A stretch of 8,163 nucleotides of DNA from FEN-987 sp035524675 (GTDB taxonomy: Archaea > Thermoproteota > Bathyarchaeia > 40CM-2-53-6), in assembly GCA_035524675.1 (NCBI GenBank), contig DATKOK010000079.1, positions 1 through 8,163 of the forward strand. Direction: 5' to 3'. The first letter of the stretch is position 1; the number at the start of each line of letters is the position of its first letter. The translations under genes were made by a program, and so were the position numbers. A model generated the notes under the pieces. The model had not been told where the DNA came from. It did not search any database and worked only from the letters and a program-made list of their open reading frames with translations. Below, piece after piece: positions 1 to 6,852 of this stretch.

Positions 1-855
1 CCTGTTTGGCACGACGACCAGCAGGGAACTGCCACTGTAGTCCTGGGCGGTCTGATCAACGCACTTGAAGCAGTAGGGAAGAAAGTGAAAGACGTTACAG
101 TCACGTTGATCGGTGCAGGTGCCTCGAATCTTGCATGTGCAAGGCTGATGTTTTCTTACGGCATAAAACCAGCAAACACCATCGTCGTAGATTCAAAGGG
201 TATTCTTCACCGCGAACGCAAAGATATAGAGATGCGAAAGTCGGAGTATGTTGACAAATGGCGCATTTGTCAGACCACAAACTCGGAAGGACGTACGGGG
301 AGTATACCGGATGCTCTGAAGAATGCTGATGTGTGCATTGCTCTCTCAACTCCAGGCCCGGACACGATTAAGAAGGCATGGGTGGCGAAAATGGCGAATG
401 ACTCTATTGTTTTCGCGTGCGCTAATCCAATTCCAGAAATCTGGCCATGGGAAGCCAAGGAAGCAGGTGCAAAAGTTGTAGCAACGGGTCGTTCAGACTT
501 TCCAAACCAGATCAACAATTCACTCGGATTCCCTGGAATATTCAGAGGCACACTGGATGTTCAAGCTCGAACCATTACAGATGAAATGTGCATAGCGGCT
601 GCGGAAGAATTGGCGAAGTGCGCTCGGGAGAGAGGCATCAGCGAGAACAATATCACTCCGAACATGGATGAATGGAAGGTCTACCCTAGGGAAGCAGTGG
701 CTGTAGGGTTGAAAGCACAGGAACTAGGTTTGGCCAGAGTGAAACTCACGAGAAGTCAATTATACGATCAGGCTACTACGATCATAAAACGTGCTCGCGA
801 AATGACACAGAAGTCCATGGAACTTGGTTACATTCGACTTCCTAATGGGAGCTGA
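1..855 (+). CDS. Malic enzyme (malate dehydrogenase, oxaloacetate-decarboxylating), 5' partial
   Basis: This enzyme oxidatively decarboxylates malate to pyruvate in the cytoplasm, making NAD(P)H. The frame is open from base 1, so the gene is cut at its N-terminus and 284 residues are visible. The GTG at 85 is internal. Codons 1-11 read PVWHDDQQGTA, the malic-enzyme PVFHDDQHGTA signature, whose paired Asp includes a divalent-metal ligand in the family. Next comes the dinucleotide-binding domain with GAGASN at about residues 38-43, then the family motifs STPGPD, ANPIPEIW and TGRSDFPNQINN followed by FPGIFRG. The catalytic Tyr/Lys region lies upstream of the window. The visible part ends without a phosphotransacetylase domain, so this is the short form, unlike E. 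coli MaeB. Cofactor choice (NAD or NADP) cannot be read reliably. The stop is 6 bp before the next gene, suggesting co-transcription. Identification is secure. Confidence 0.93.
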   Translation, partial: PVWHDDQQGTATVVLGGLINALEAVGKKVKDVTVTLIGAGASNLACARLMFSYGIKPANTIVVDSKGILHRERKDIEMRKSEYVDKWRICQTTNSEGRTGSIPDALKNADVCIALSTPGPDTIKKAWVAKMANDSIVFACANPIPEIWPWEAKEAGAKVVATGRSDFPNQINNSLGFPGIFRGTLDVQARTITDEMCIAAAEELAKCARERGISENNITPNMDEWKVYPREAVAVGLKAQELGLARVKLTRSQLYDQATTIIKRAREMTQKSMELGYIRLPNGS

Positions 856-861
856 CCAGCC

Positions 862-1794
862 ATGAGCGTTGACAACCCGAAAGAAGAATACGATCTGTTA
901 ATAATCGGCGGGGGCCCCGCAGGTCTGACCGCTGCAGCGTACGCGATTCGAAAACGCATTGAAACCATACTAATCAGCGAAGATCTTGGAGGTAAGACAA
1001 ACTATCAATTCCATCTACCTGACATCGACACACACACGATCATAGACGGCCAGGAATTGGTTAGCAAGTTCAAGAACCAAATCGAATATCTCGATTTTGC
1101 ACGGCACTTAGGTAAAGTCATCAAGTTCGAAAGAAAGAAGACCAAATTCGTCGCGACGACTACTGATCACACATTTAAGGCTAAAGCAGCGATCATCGCA
1201 ACAGGAGTAATGCCCAAACGATTGAACGTTCCGGGAGAAATGGAATTTCTAGGACACGGCGTTAGCTATTCTACTGTAAGCCACGCCCCAGTCTTTGTTG
1301 ACCTGGACGTTGCAGTTGTAGGCGACGGAATTAGAGGTTTACGGGCTGCTGCCGAACTGATTCAAACAGCGCGCAAAGTATTCATCATCGGACTGTCGAG
1401 CAGACTGGTAAATTCAACTCTAGGCAAGAAGGTCAAGAGTTCCGGAAAGGCAGAATTCCTAAGCGAATACCATCTGAAAACGATCCTTGGCGAAGAATCT
1501 CCGGATAGAGTAGTACTATCGAAAAAGGGCGGAAGTGAAATTGAGATTCCAGTGAGAGGAATTTTCATCGAAATGGGTTACACTCCGAATACGCAAATTT
1601 TCGCGAAGATGGTGAAGAAGACAAGAGACGGCAGAATTATGATCGATGAGAATAATCAGACGAATGTACCGGGACTGTTTGCAGCCGGAGACGTAACAGA
1701 CGTTCAGGCCCAGCAGGTTGTAATCGCTATGGGAGAAGGAGCCAATGCCGCCCTTAACGCGTACGATTACTTACTCGGACTAAAACGCACGTAA
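862..1794 (+). CDS. Thioredoxin-reductase-like FAD/NAD(P) oxidoreductase lacking all cysteines
   Basis: This is a 310-residue class II pyridine-nucleotide flavoprotein with normal TrxR length and domain order. The N-terminal FAD motif is GGGPAG (residues 16-21), followed by ATG at 113-115, a second nucleotide-binding motif GDGIRG (154-159), GYTPNT near 239-244, and the C-terminal FAD motif LFAAGD (272-277). In thioredoxin reductase the segment before the second nucleotide motif carries the redox C-A-T-C-D. Here the aligned stretch is S137-T-V-S140-H141, so both cysteines and the acid Asp are replaced, and no cysteine occurs anywhere in the protein. The usual NADPH-binding HRR motif is also missing: GLSSR stands in its place at 177-181. 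It therefore should not reduce thioredoxin by the classical mechanism. It may be an NADH-dependent or electron-transferring paralogue, but its substrate is unknown. The ATG is preceded by GGGAG (847-851) with a 10-nt spacer. It probably forms an operon with the malic enzyme. Confidence 0.88.
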   Translation: MSVDNPKEEYDLLIIGGGPAGLTAAAYAIRKRIETILISEDLGGKTNYQFHLPDIDTHTIIDGQELVSKFKNQIEYLDFARHLGKVIKFERKKTKFVATTTDHTFKAKAAIIATGVMPKRLNVPGEMEFLGHGVSYSTVSHAPVFVDLDVAVVGDGIRGLRAAAELIQTARKVFIIGLSSRLVNSTLGKKVKSSGKAEFLSEYHLKTILGEESPDRVVLSKKGGSEIEIPVRGIFIEMGYTPNTQIFAKMVKKTRDGRIMIDENNQTNVPGLFAAGDVTDVQAQQVVIAMGEGANAALNAYDYLLGLKRT

Positions 1795-1804
1795 GGGTCT
1801 GGAT

Positions 1805-3172
1805 CTAATCAGCGCTCCAGTTAGTATGGAATTGCCCTGCTTTGTCTACTCTCTCATATCCATGAGCACCGAAGTAATCTCTCAACGCCTGTACGAAATT
1901 CGCAGGCAATCTTCCAGTCCTGTACCCTTCGAAGTAATTCAATGAGGCATCGATAGCGGGTATCGGTACAGCTAGCTTGTGCGACGTTACTGTCACGGCA
2001 CGCCAGCCGGATTCTAGTCGTGTCAGAATCTGGCTGAAGTCCGGGTCTACGAGTAGGTTCTGAAGTTTCGGATCTCTTTCAAAGGCCTCCTTGATTGGAT
2101 CCAGTAGTTTCGACCTGATAATGCAACCTCCCTTCCAGATTCGTGCTATTTCACTGAAGGGGAGGTCGTATTGATATTCACTGGATGCGGCGCGCATTAA
2201 GTGAAAGCCTTGTGCGTATGACGTGATGATTGACGCTTGAACAGCACTGCGAAGGTTCTCGACGAAATCCAACCCTGCTTTGGTGTTCGGTGAGATCTTT
2301 GAATTTTCGAACATCTTCGCAGCAGCGACGCGTTCCGTCTTAAGGCCTGATAGGTTACGCGCACTGACAGAGGCATCTATCGTGGGTGTGGGGATTCCGA
2401 GATCCATCGAGTTTTGCGAGACCCATTTGCCTGTGCCCTTCTGTTTTGCGCTGTCGAGGATTAGGGGGACGAGTGCCGAATCTGTTTCCGGATCACATTG
2501 TTCCAATACCTTGGTGGCGATCTCAATTAGGAACGAGTTCATATCAGAATTATTCCACTTATCGAAGACGTCGTGTATTTGCTTGATGTTCAACTGAGCG
2601 ACTCGTAATAATAGGTCGTAAGCCTCGGCGAGTACTTGGATTACTGCATATTCGATTCCGTTGTGGACCATCTTCACGTAATGGCCTGCTCCACGCGGCC
2701 CCATCAGTTGACAGCAAGATCCGTCAACTTTAGCGGCTACGTCATTCAGCATCTTTGAAACTTGGTCGTATGCCTCTCTTGATCCTCCAACCATGATACA
2801 TGGCCCATTAAGCGCTCCTTCTTCGCCTCCGCTTACCCCTACTCCTAGGTAGTGAATACGGCGTGTAGAGGTCTCTCGACAACGCCGCTCAGTATCTTGG
2901 AAGAATGAGTTTCCACCATCAAGTAGGATGTCTCCCTCGGAAATGAGCTTTTCAAGTTCGATAATGGTCGCGTCAACTGCGGGTCCTGCAGTGACCATCA
3001 GCATAATTCGCCGGGGACGAGTTAGAGCGTCAACGAATTCTTGCAGTGTATAGTAACCTGAGATCTGTGGATAGTTTGAAACGAGCTTCTTAGTCTTCTC
3101 GGCCGTCCGATTGTAAACTGCAACCGTATATCCATTCCTTTGGAAGTTGAGTGCAAGATTCTGGCCCATCAC
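1805..3172 (-). CDS. gnd: 6-phosphogluconate dehydrogenase, decarboxylating (start unresolved)
   Basis: Gnd converts 6-phosphogluconate to ribulose 5-phosphate and CO2 with reduction of NADP in the oxidative pentose phosphate route. Numbered from the GTG at 3172, the motifs are NRT (21-23, typical of NADP-using forms), GGNSFFQDTERR (86-97), GVSGGEEGA (112-120) and GAGHYVKMVHNGIEY (161-175). The last of these contains the catalytic Lys167 and Glu174, equivalent to Lys183 and Glu190 of the sheep enzyme. KGTGKWVS (245-252) and the terminal FHTNW (448-452) complete the long-form family. The GTG start cannot be the natural one: it removes the first beta strand and the GLG of the NADP-binding GLGVMG, which are encoded in frame just upstream (see 3173-3216). 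The gene converges on the flavoprotein with 10 bp between stops. It lies downstream of, and probably in an operon with, the exported protein at 3213-4328. The family call is certain. Whether this copy makes a functional protein is not. Confidence 0.93.
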   Translation of the reverse strand: MMGQNLALNFQRNGYTVAVYNRTAEKTKKLVSNYPQISGYYTLQEFVDALTRPRRIMLMVTAGPAVDATIIELEKLISEGDILLDGGNSFFQDTERRCRETSTRRIHYLGVGVSGGEEGALNGPCIMVGGSREAYDQVSKMLNDVAAKVDGSCCQLMGPRGAGHYVKMVHNGIEYAVIQVLAEAYDLLLRVAQLNIKQIHDVFDKWNNSDMNSFLIEIATKVLEQCDPETDSALVPLILDSAKQKGTGKWVSQNSMDLGIPTPTIDASVSARNLSGLKTERVAAAKMFENSKISPNTKAGLDFVENLRSAVQASIITSYAQGFHLMRAASSEYQYDLPFSEIARIWKGGCIIRSKLLDPIKEAFERDPKLQNLLVDPDFSQILTRLESGWRAVTVTSHKLAVPIPAIDASLNYFEGYRTGRLPANFVQALRDYFGAHGYERVDKAGQFHTNWSAD

Positions 3173-3216
3173 GCCTAAGCCGAGTAACCCAAAATCCTTC
3201 CCTCCCGTTCCCTCAT
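3173..3216 (-). other. N-terminal coding segment of gnd without an in-frame start
   Basis: Read in the gnd frame, this segment gives KDFGLLGLG immediately before the VMGQN of the gene. That is exactly the missing first Rossmann strand and glycine motif. Upstream the frame stays open until a TGA about 15 codons before KDFG, with no ATG, GTG, TTG, CTG, ATT or ATA codon. An ATG at 3216-3214 overlaps the stop of the upstream gene as ATGA, a classical coupled-translation arrangement, but it is one base out of phase with gnd and reaches a stop after 12 codons. Adding one base in the purine-rich stretch (for example GGGAAGG to GGGAAAGG) would give a protein starting MREREGKDFGLLGLG, of about the normal family length. 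A sequencing or assembly error, or a recent inactivating mutation, is the simplest reading. Confidence 0.75.
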
Positions 3217-4328
3217 TCCCCCCTTGACCGTCTAACTTTCGACCCCTTCATTCTGACCTTTCTCTTACGAGCCTTCCCAGCCTTGCGGCTCGAGCGTTTA
3301 ACGATGACATATGTACCTAGACCCAACGCTACTATAACTCCGAAGAAGATTATGGGAAGCGAATAGTCTGTTGCCCACTCAGCAGAGATCATGTGTGGAC
3401 TGTTCATTTCGATGCTGCCGGATGATTCAGTAGTAATTAGCTTACCACTCTCAAACCAACCTTGAAAAGTCATTTTTGCACCCAACAGGTCGAGAAATCC
3501 TCCTGTTGACAGTCCGGTCCCAGTTACAGAGAAACTTGCGACTGAGCCGTCATCATACCATCCAGCACCTGCAACGCTTGCACCTGAAACATTGGTGTTG
3601 ATGGATAATCGATACTGATCACGATACACGACACTCAGCTTTGCATCCGACGAAATGAACACAGTTCTGTTGGGTTGAGTAACTCCATCGGCCCAACTCT
3701 CAAAACGCAAACGCTCACTATCGTTTATTGTAACAAACAAAGGAACTGCTACGGAATGAGAGCCTAACCCAACAGGAACAACCCCTCCTGCTGATGCAAT
3801 GCCGTCGACCCAAAACGTCGCGTTGTTAGGAACATCAATCGACAACAATGATGGAGCCAAATCGATCGCGAATGATTTTGCAGAACGCGAGAGCACTGTC
3901 AGGTTCGAGTCGAGTATCACCGCCTTCATCACCAGATCCCACGTGCCAGGAGGATGGCGACTACTAGCGAATATTCCGCCAATCCTGAACTGCACGTTCT
4001 CTACACCTGATTCCGATTGCAGTTGTGTTTCACACAACGCTTCTGCTACAGCTTGAGTGAGACAAGGTGATGGTGAGCCTTCCGCAGTCCCGGGAACAAT
4101 TGTGTTGTTCGAATTCACGTCAACAATACCTACCATGAACCAGAAGCCAGCTTTCATCCCCGTGTATGGGATGGCAACACTGACAGGTGTTGGATCCAAA
4201 CTACCTGCTCGAACGCTTGAAGGAAAAGTTAGTTGGGTAATGTCCACGGTTTGAGCGTGAACTGAGACGAACGGTGCATAAACCAGAATCATCAGCAGCC
4301 AAATTGCGATACGCTTACCAAGATACAA
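3213..4328 (-). CDS. Exported, C-terminally membrane-anchored protein with InlB-like repeats
   Basis: No specific function is recognised. This 371-residue protein starts with a signal peptide (residues 1-25; basic KR, hydrophobic core, likely cleavage after VHA). The extracellular part has six N-glycosylation sequons (NNT, NLT, NAT, NDS, NRT, NVS) and two cysteines (C89, C99) that could form a disulfide. Residues about 160-235 and 236-320 look like two divergent InlB/Flg_new-type repeats: each ends with a 'W-x-(D/E)-G/SG ... SAEW or SVVY' pattern, and the second begins YRLSINTNVSGASVAGAGWYDDG. A membrane helix (about 323-343) is followed by a 28-residue tail in which about half the residues are Lys or Arg, so the tail faces the cytoplasm. 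The start is TTG: an in-frame stop lies upstream and no ATG or GTG gives the full signal peptide. Its stop overlaps the ATGA in front of gnd. It probably acts as a cell-surface adhesin or structural protein. Confidence 0.82.
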   Translation of the reverse strand: MYLGKRIAIWLLMILVYAPFVSVHAQTVDITQLTFPSSVRAGSLDPTPVSVAIPYTGMKAGFWFMVGIVDVNSNNTIVPGTAEGSPSPCLTQAVAEALCETQLQSESGVENVQFRIGGIFASSRHPPGTWDLVMKAVILDSNLTVLSRSAKSFAIDLAPSLLSIDVPNNATFWVDGIASAGGVVPVGLGSHSVAVPLFVTINDSERLRFESWADGVTQPNRTVFISSDAKLSVVYRDQYRLSINTNVSGASVAGAGWYDDGSVASFSVTGTGLSTGGFLDLLGAKMTFQGWFESGKLITTESSGSIEMNSPHMISAEWATDYSLPIIFFGVIVALGLGTYVIVKRSSRKAGKARKRKVRMKGSKVRRSRGE

Positions 4329-4461
4329 CGTTGCATCAGTAACGAACCCACAATTCCCCTTCCGTAATTACTGTTTCTACGTACACATCTGCGGGTTCTC
4401 GCCGATTACGAAATGAACAAATAGTCTGTGAACCCAATAATCTAGAACAAGCTGGTTTCGA
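4329..4461. promoter_or_regulatory. Divergent promoter region between two envelope genes
   Basis: This 133-bp gap separates divergently transcribed exported proteins and must hold both promoters. On the plus strand an AT-rich AATAATC (4435-4441) is centred about 24 bp before the ATG at 4462, the spacing expected for an archaeal TATA box driving a leaderless transcript. On the minus strand CGTAATTACT (around 4362-4371) could be the TATA element for the TTG start at 4328, leaving a short leader. Neither start has a Shine-Dalgarno sequence. The motif GAACCCA occurs at 4344-4350 and 4430-4436, and its inverse GGGTTC at 4393-4398, so one copy sits close to each presumed promoter. Promoter assignment rests on composition and spacing only. 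Confidence 0.5.
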
Positions 4462-6621
4462 ATGATAGAAGCTGGCTCTAGACGTCTGATGAATTCGTTG
4501 AAACCGATACTGATCATCTCACTCTTCTTAGTATGTATGACTCTAACCGGCAAGACTCCCGTCTATGGGGTCGCGCCTAAAGCGAATCTAACGGAATGGT
4601 CGCTTCCGACCTCGAACAGTGTACCTCTCGGACTTTCCCTCGACCCTTCAGGACATTGCTGCTGGTTCGTAGAGTTCTCTGGAAACAAGGTGGGGCATCT
4701 AGATCCGGACACGAACACATTTCAGGAATGGAATATTCCAACTGCAAGCGCTAGCCCTCTCGGAATTGCAACTACTACAATCTCAGGTTCCCTCGCAATT
4801 TGGGGAACTGAATTCGCAAAAGACAAAGTCTTCTTGTTCTATCCTAGTTCAGGCACGTTCCTAGAGTATTCGCTACCGAACGCCAATTCTGGAGTTGAAT
4901 ACACCTCCGTAGAACCTGCTGGATCACTAGTTAGGGTGTGGTTTACAGAGATACAAAGAAATGCCAACGGCCAGTTGATCTACGATCCGAGCACTGGAAC
5001 AGGTACGCTTTCCGAAGATACGTTCCCCAGCGCGGTCGGTGGCGGAGCGAACGGAATATTCGCAGGACCAGGAGTAGTGTGGTATGCTGGTATTTCTTCA
5101 CTAGTAAGATGGGATAGGGCCACCAATCAATATACAATATGGCCTTTGCCTACTCACGGCAGTGCTACGGGACGATTTCTAACCTTTGATTCTCTTGGTC
5201 AGCCCTGGTACACCCAAGGGGTGTTGACCGCGGGGGGAAGCGATAATTATGTTGGAGTATTGCGAGGCGATAACACGATAAAGGAATGGCAGGTCCCCGC
5301 CGCAGGCTCTGATCCCAGAGGGATCAGTATTAGTCCATCGACACAGGTCCCGTGGATTGCAGAGCAATCATCTCAATCAAACAATGGCCAAATCGCAACA
5401 TTAGACCCTTCTGCAGGTGGAACTGTAGTTACTTCCACACCCACTACAGTACATGCGGGCGGCGCGTCGACGACGCTTACACCTTCAGCCTCCCCGTCGG
5501 CCAACGCATCCTCTATTGTGGCTACTCCTGTTACCACGCCGATACTTGCTACAGTGAATGGGCAGTTTACGGAGTACCCATTAGGGGCGAGCCAGCCGCA
5601 TGATGTAATTGTTGACTCTTCAGGTAACACTTGGGTTATCGAATCAGCCGCAAACAAGATTGCAAGAATCACGTCCATGACACCAGCTGTGCCCGACTTC
5701 ACATTATCCTCTACTCCACCATCAATTTCAATTAATCAAGGCTCGAATGGAACATCGACCATCAGTGTGATTTCGAATAATGAGTTCAATTCTACAGTTG
5801 GCCTAAGCTTTTCTTGGATGGGCCTAGCCCCTTCGGGTATTTCGGTCAGTCTGCCCGGCCCAGTAACTCCAGCGTCAGAATCCGTTGCAAACTCAACGCT
5901 GATTGTGAGCGCCAATTCTTCAGCTTCGATCGGTTCATTCACCCTGGTAGTAACCGGCACGAGCGGCCCGCTCATTCATTCGGCAAATGTCGGCATCTTA
6001 GTCACTGCCTCAACCAGCACGAGTACAATTCCTGTCCCAAGCAGTCCCAAGTGCGTTATCGCCACTGCGACATATGGTTCGGAGCTAAGTCCCGAAGTTC
6101 AGCTTCTTCGAAGTTTCCGGGACAACTCTATCCAACGCACTGCAGCCGGTTCAAAGTTCATGCTAGTCTTCAACGCGTGGTACTATTCGTTTAGTCCCTA
6201 CATTGCCAGCTACCTAACAACTCACGCAGTCGCTCGATTAGGAATGAAGCTCTTACTATATCCCGTTATTGCAATCCTTTTCGTTGCCTCGGGCATTTTT
6301 TCGGCCACTTCATGGTATCCTGAGTTTGCTGTATTCATATCCGGCATGTTCGCCAGCGTCCTTATTGGTGCACTATACTTGGGCCTTCCACTGGGCTTGA
6401 TAAGGGTAAGATTTCCCTTTCGTCGAAGATTCTTCGAGACAAGAGCATTAGACGCTACTCTCCTCATAGGGATTGTAATGCTATGTATTGGGGAGGTTCT
6501 ATCGTCGAATCTCTTGCTCGTAATTGCAGGTCCCACAATAGTGATTTCTACGCTGTTGCGTTCGGGACTAGCGGTTTCCAAAATTATTTCAGTTAGGGTA
6601 CTCCAACATAATTCGAATTAA
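4462..6621 (+). CDS. Exported Vgb-like beta-propeller protein with Ig-like domain, CFI-box and membrane helices
   Basis: This is a 719-residue surface protein. The signal sequence is hydrophobic at about residues 14-36. The ATG at 4489 (MNSLKPILII) is an alternative start that would trim nine residues. Residues about 42-406 hold roughly seven propeller blades of the virginiamycin B lyase/NHL type, with repeated 'EW-x-(L/I/V)-P ... P-x-G-(L/I) ... W(F/Y/V)xE' units at about 45, 89, 147, 194, 237, 283 and 369. A Ser/Thr/Pro-rich stretch (about 319-366) interrupts the propeller before the last blade. An Ig-like domain (about 411-516) begins PDFTLSSTPPSISINQG. Then comes the CFI-box CVIATATYGSELSPEVQLLR (531-550) with NAWYYSFSPYIASYL (571-585), and four membrane helices (about 595-616, 621-645, 664-681, 683-705). 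This C-terminus is the CFI-box-CTERM arrangement known from many thaumarchaeal exported proteins. Streptogramin-lyase activity is not implied. Ligand binding at the cell surface is more likely. Confidence 0.85.
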   Translation: MIEAGSRRLMNSLKPILIISLFLVCMTLTGKTPVYGVAPKANLTEWSLPTSNSVPLGLSLDPSGHCCWFVEFSGNKVGHLDPDTNTFQEWNIPTASASPLGIATTTISGSLAIWGTEFAKDKVFLFYPSSGTFLEYSLPNANSGVEYTSVEPAGSLVRVWFTEIQRNANGQLIYDPSTGTGTLSEDTFPSAVGGGANGIFAGPGVVWYAGISSLVRWDRATNQYTIWPLPTHGSATGRFLTFDSLGQPWYTQGVLTAGGSDNYVGVLRGDNTIKEWQVPAAGSDPRGISISPSTQVPWIAEQSSQSNNGQIATLDPSAGGTVVTSTPTTVHAGGASTTLTPSASPSANASSIVATPVTTPILATVNGQFTEYPLGASQPHDVIVDSSGNTWVIESAANKIARITSMTPAVPDFTLSSTPPSISINQGSNGTSTISVISNNEFNSTVGLSFSWMGLAPSGISVSLPGPVTPASESVANSTLIVSANSSASIGSFTLVVTGTSGPLIHSANVGILVTASTSTSTIPVPSSPKCVIATATYGSELSPEVQLLRSFRDNSIQRTAAGSKFMLVFNAWYYSFSPYIASYLTTHAVARLGMKLLLYPVIAILFVASGIFSATSWYPEFAVFISGMFASVLIGALYLGLPLGLIRVRFPFRRRFFETRALDATLLIGIVMLCIGEVLSSNLLLVIAGPTIVISTLLRSGLAVSKIISVRVLQHNSN

Positions 6622-6833
6622 TGAGAGAGTTGTCTTAATCCTTTCTGTTCAGCTGTGAGTCCATACAATAGGAGAAGACATCCGAGCAGGATCAATGGAA
6701 TCGCAAAGAGGACGTTCGGGTAGATTACAATGGTGCGAATCGGATTATGCAGAACAGTTTGAAGCGGCATAGGCGAAGCAGCCACAGCAACCAGGACAAG
6801 TACGGTACCTAAGAGCAAGGCAAGTTTATTCAA
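6618..6833 (-). CDS. Small two-helix membrane protein of unknown function
   Basis: This 71-residue protein has two hydrophobic segments, about residues 4-20 and 40-58, and a polar C-terminus with TAEQKGLRQLSH. No family is recognised. The TTG start at 6833 is supported by a strong Shine-Dalgarno sequence, GAGGGG at 6846-6841, with a 7-nt spacer. The gene begins 19 bp after the stop of the 198-residue gene on the same strand, so the two probably form an operon. Its stop and the stop of the convergent propeller gene share the palindrome TTAA (6618-6621). Coding is supported by the ribosome binding site, the operon position and the clean two-helix layout. The role is unknown. Confidence 0.65.
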   Translation of the reverse strand: MNKLALLLGTVLVLVAVAASPMPLQTVLHNPIRTIVIYPNVLFAIPLILLGCLLLLYGLTAEQKGLRQLSH

Positions 6834-6840
6834 CGTATAT

Positions 6841-6846
6841 CCCCTC
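6841..6846 (-). promoter_or_regulatory. Shine-Dalgarno sequence for the 71-residue membrane protein
   Basis: GAGGGG on the minus strand lies 7 nt before a TTG codon. It fixes that TTG as the start. It is one of the few clear ribosome binding sites in the window and fits an internal operon gene that is not translated from a leaderless message. Confidence 0.65.
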
Positions 6847-6852
6847 GACCAT

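Noticed and set aside
85..87. GTG at 85 as the start of the malic enzyme
   Set aside because: The frame is open from base 1 and already contains the conserved PVWHDDQQGTA motif upstream of this codon, so the gene begins before the window.
1795..1804. Terminator between the convergent flavoprotein and gnd genes
   Set aside because: The gap is only 10 bp, and the flanks show no hairpin with a T run.
2280..2597. Plus-strand open frames inside gnd
   Set aside because: They lie antisense to a clearly conserved enzyme and show no recognisable protein features, so they are shadows of its codon pattern.
3799..4254. Plus-strand open frames opposite the 371-residue exported protein
   Set aside because: The minus strand has a signal peptide, repeats and a membrane anchor in one frame; the opposite frames have none.
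5352..6581. Several open frames on both strands within the propeller gene
   Set aside because: All are out of frame with the continuous propeller, Ig-like and CFI-box sequence and lack their own ribosome binding sites or motifs.
4462..6621. Streptogramin (virginiamycin B) resistance lyase
   Set aside because: Only the propeller repeat style is shared. The protein is exported and membrane-anchored, with extra domains, and I could not place the lyase catalytic residues.
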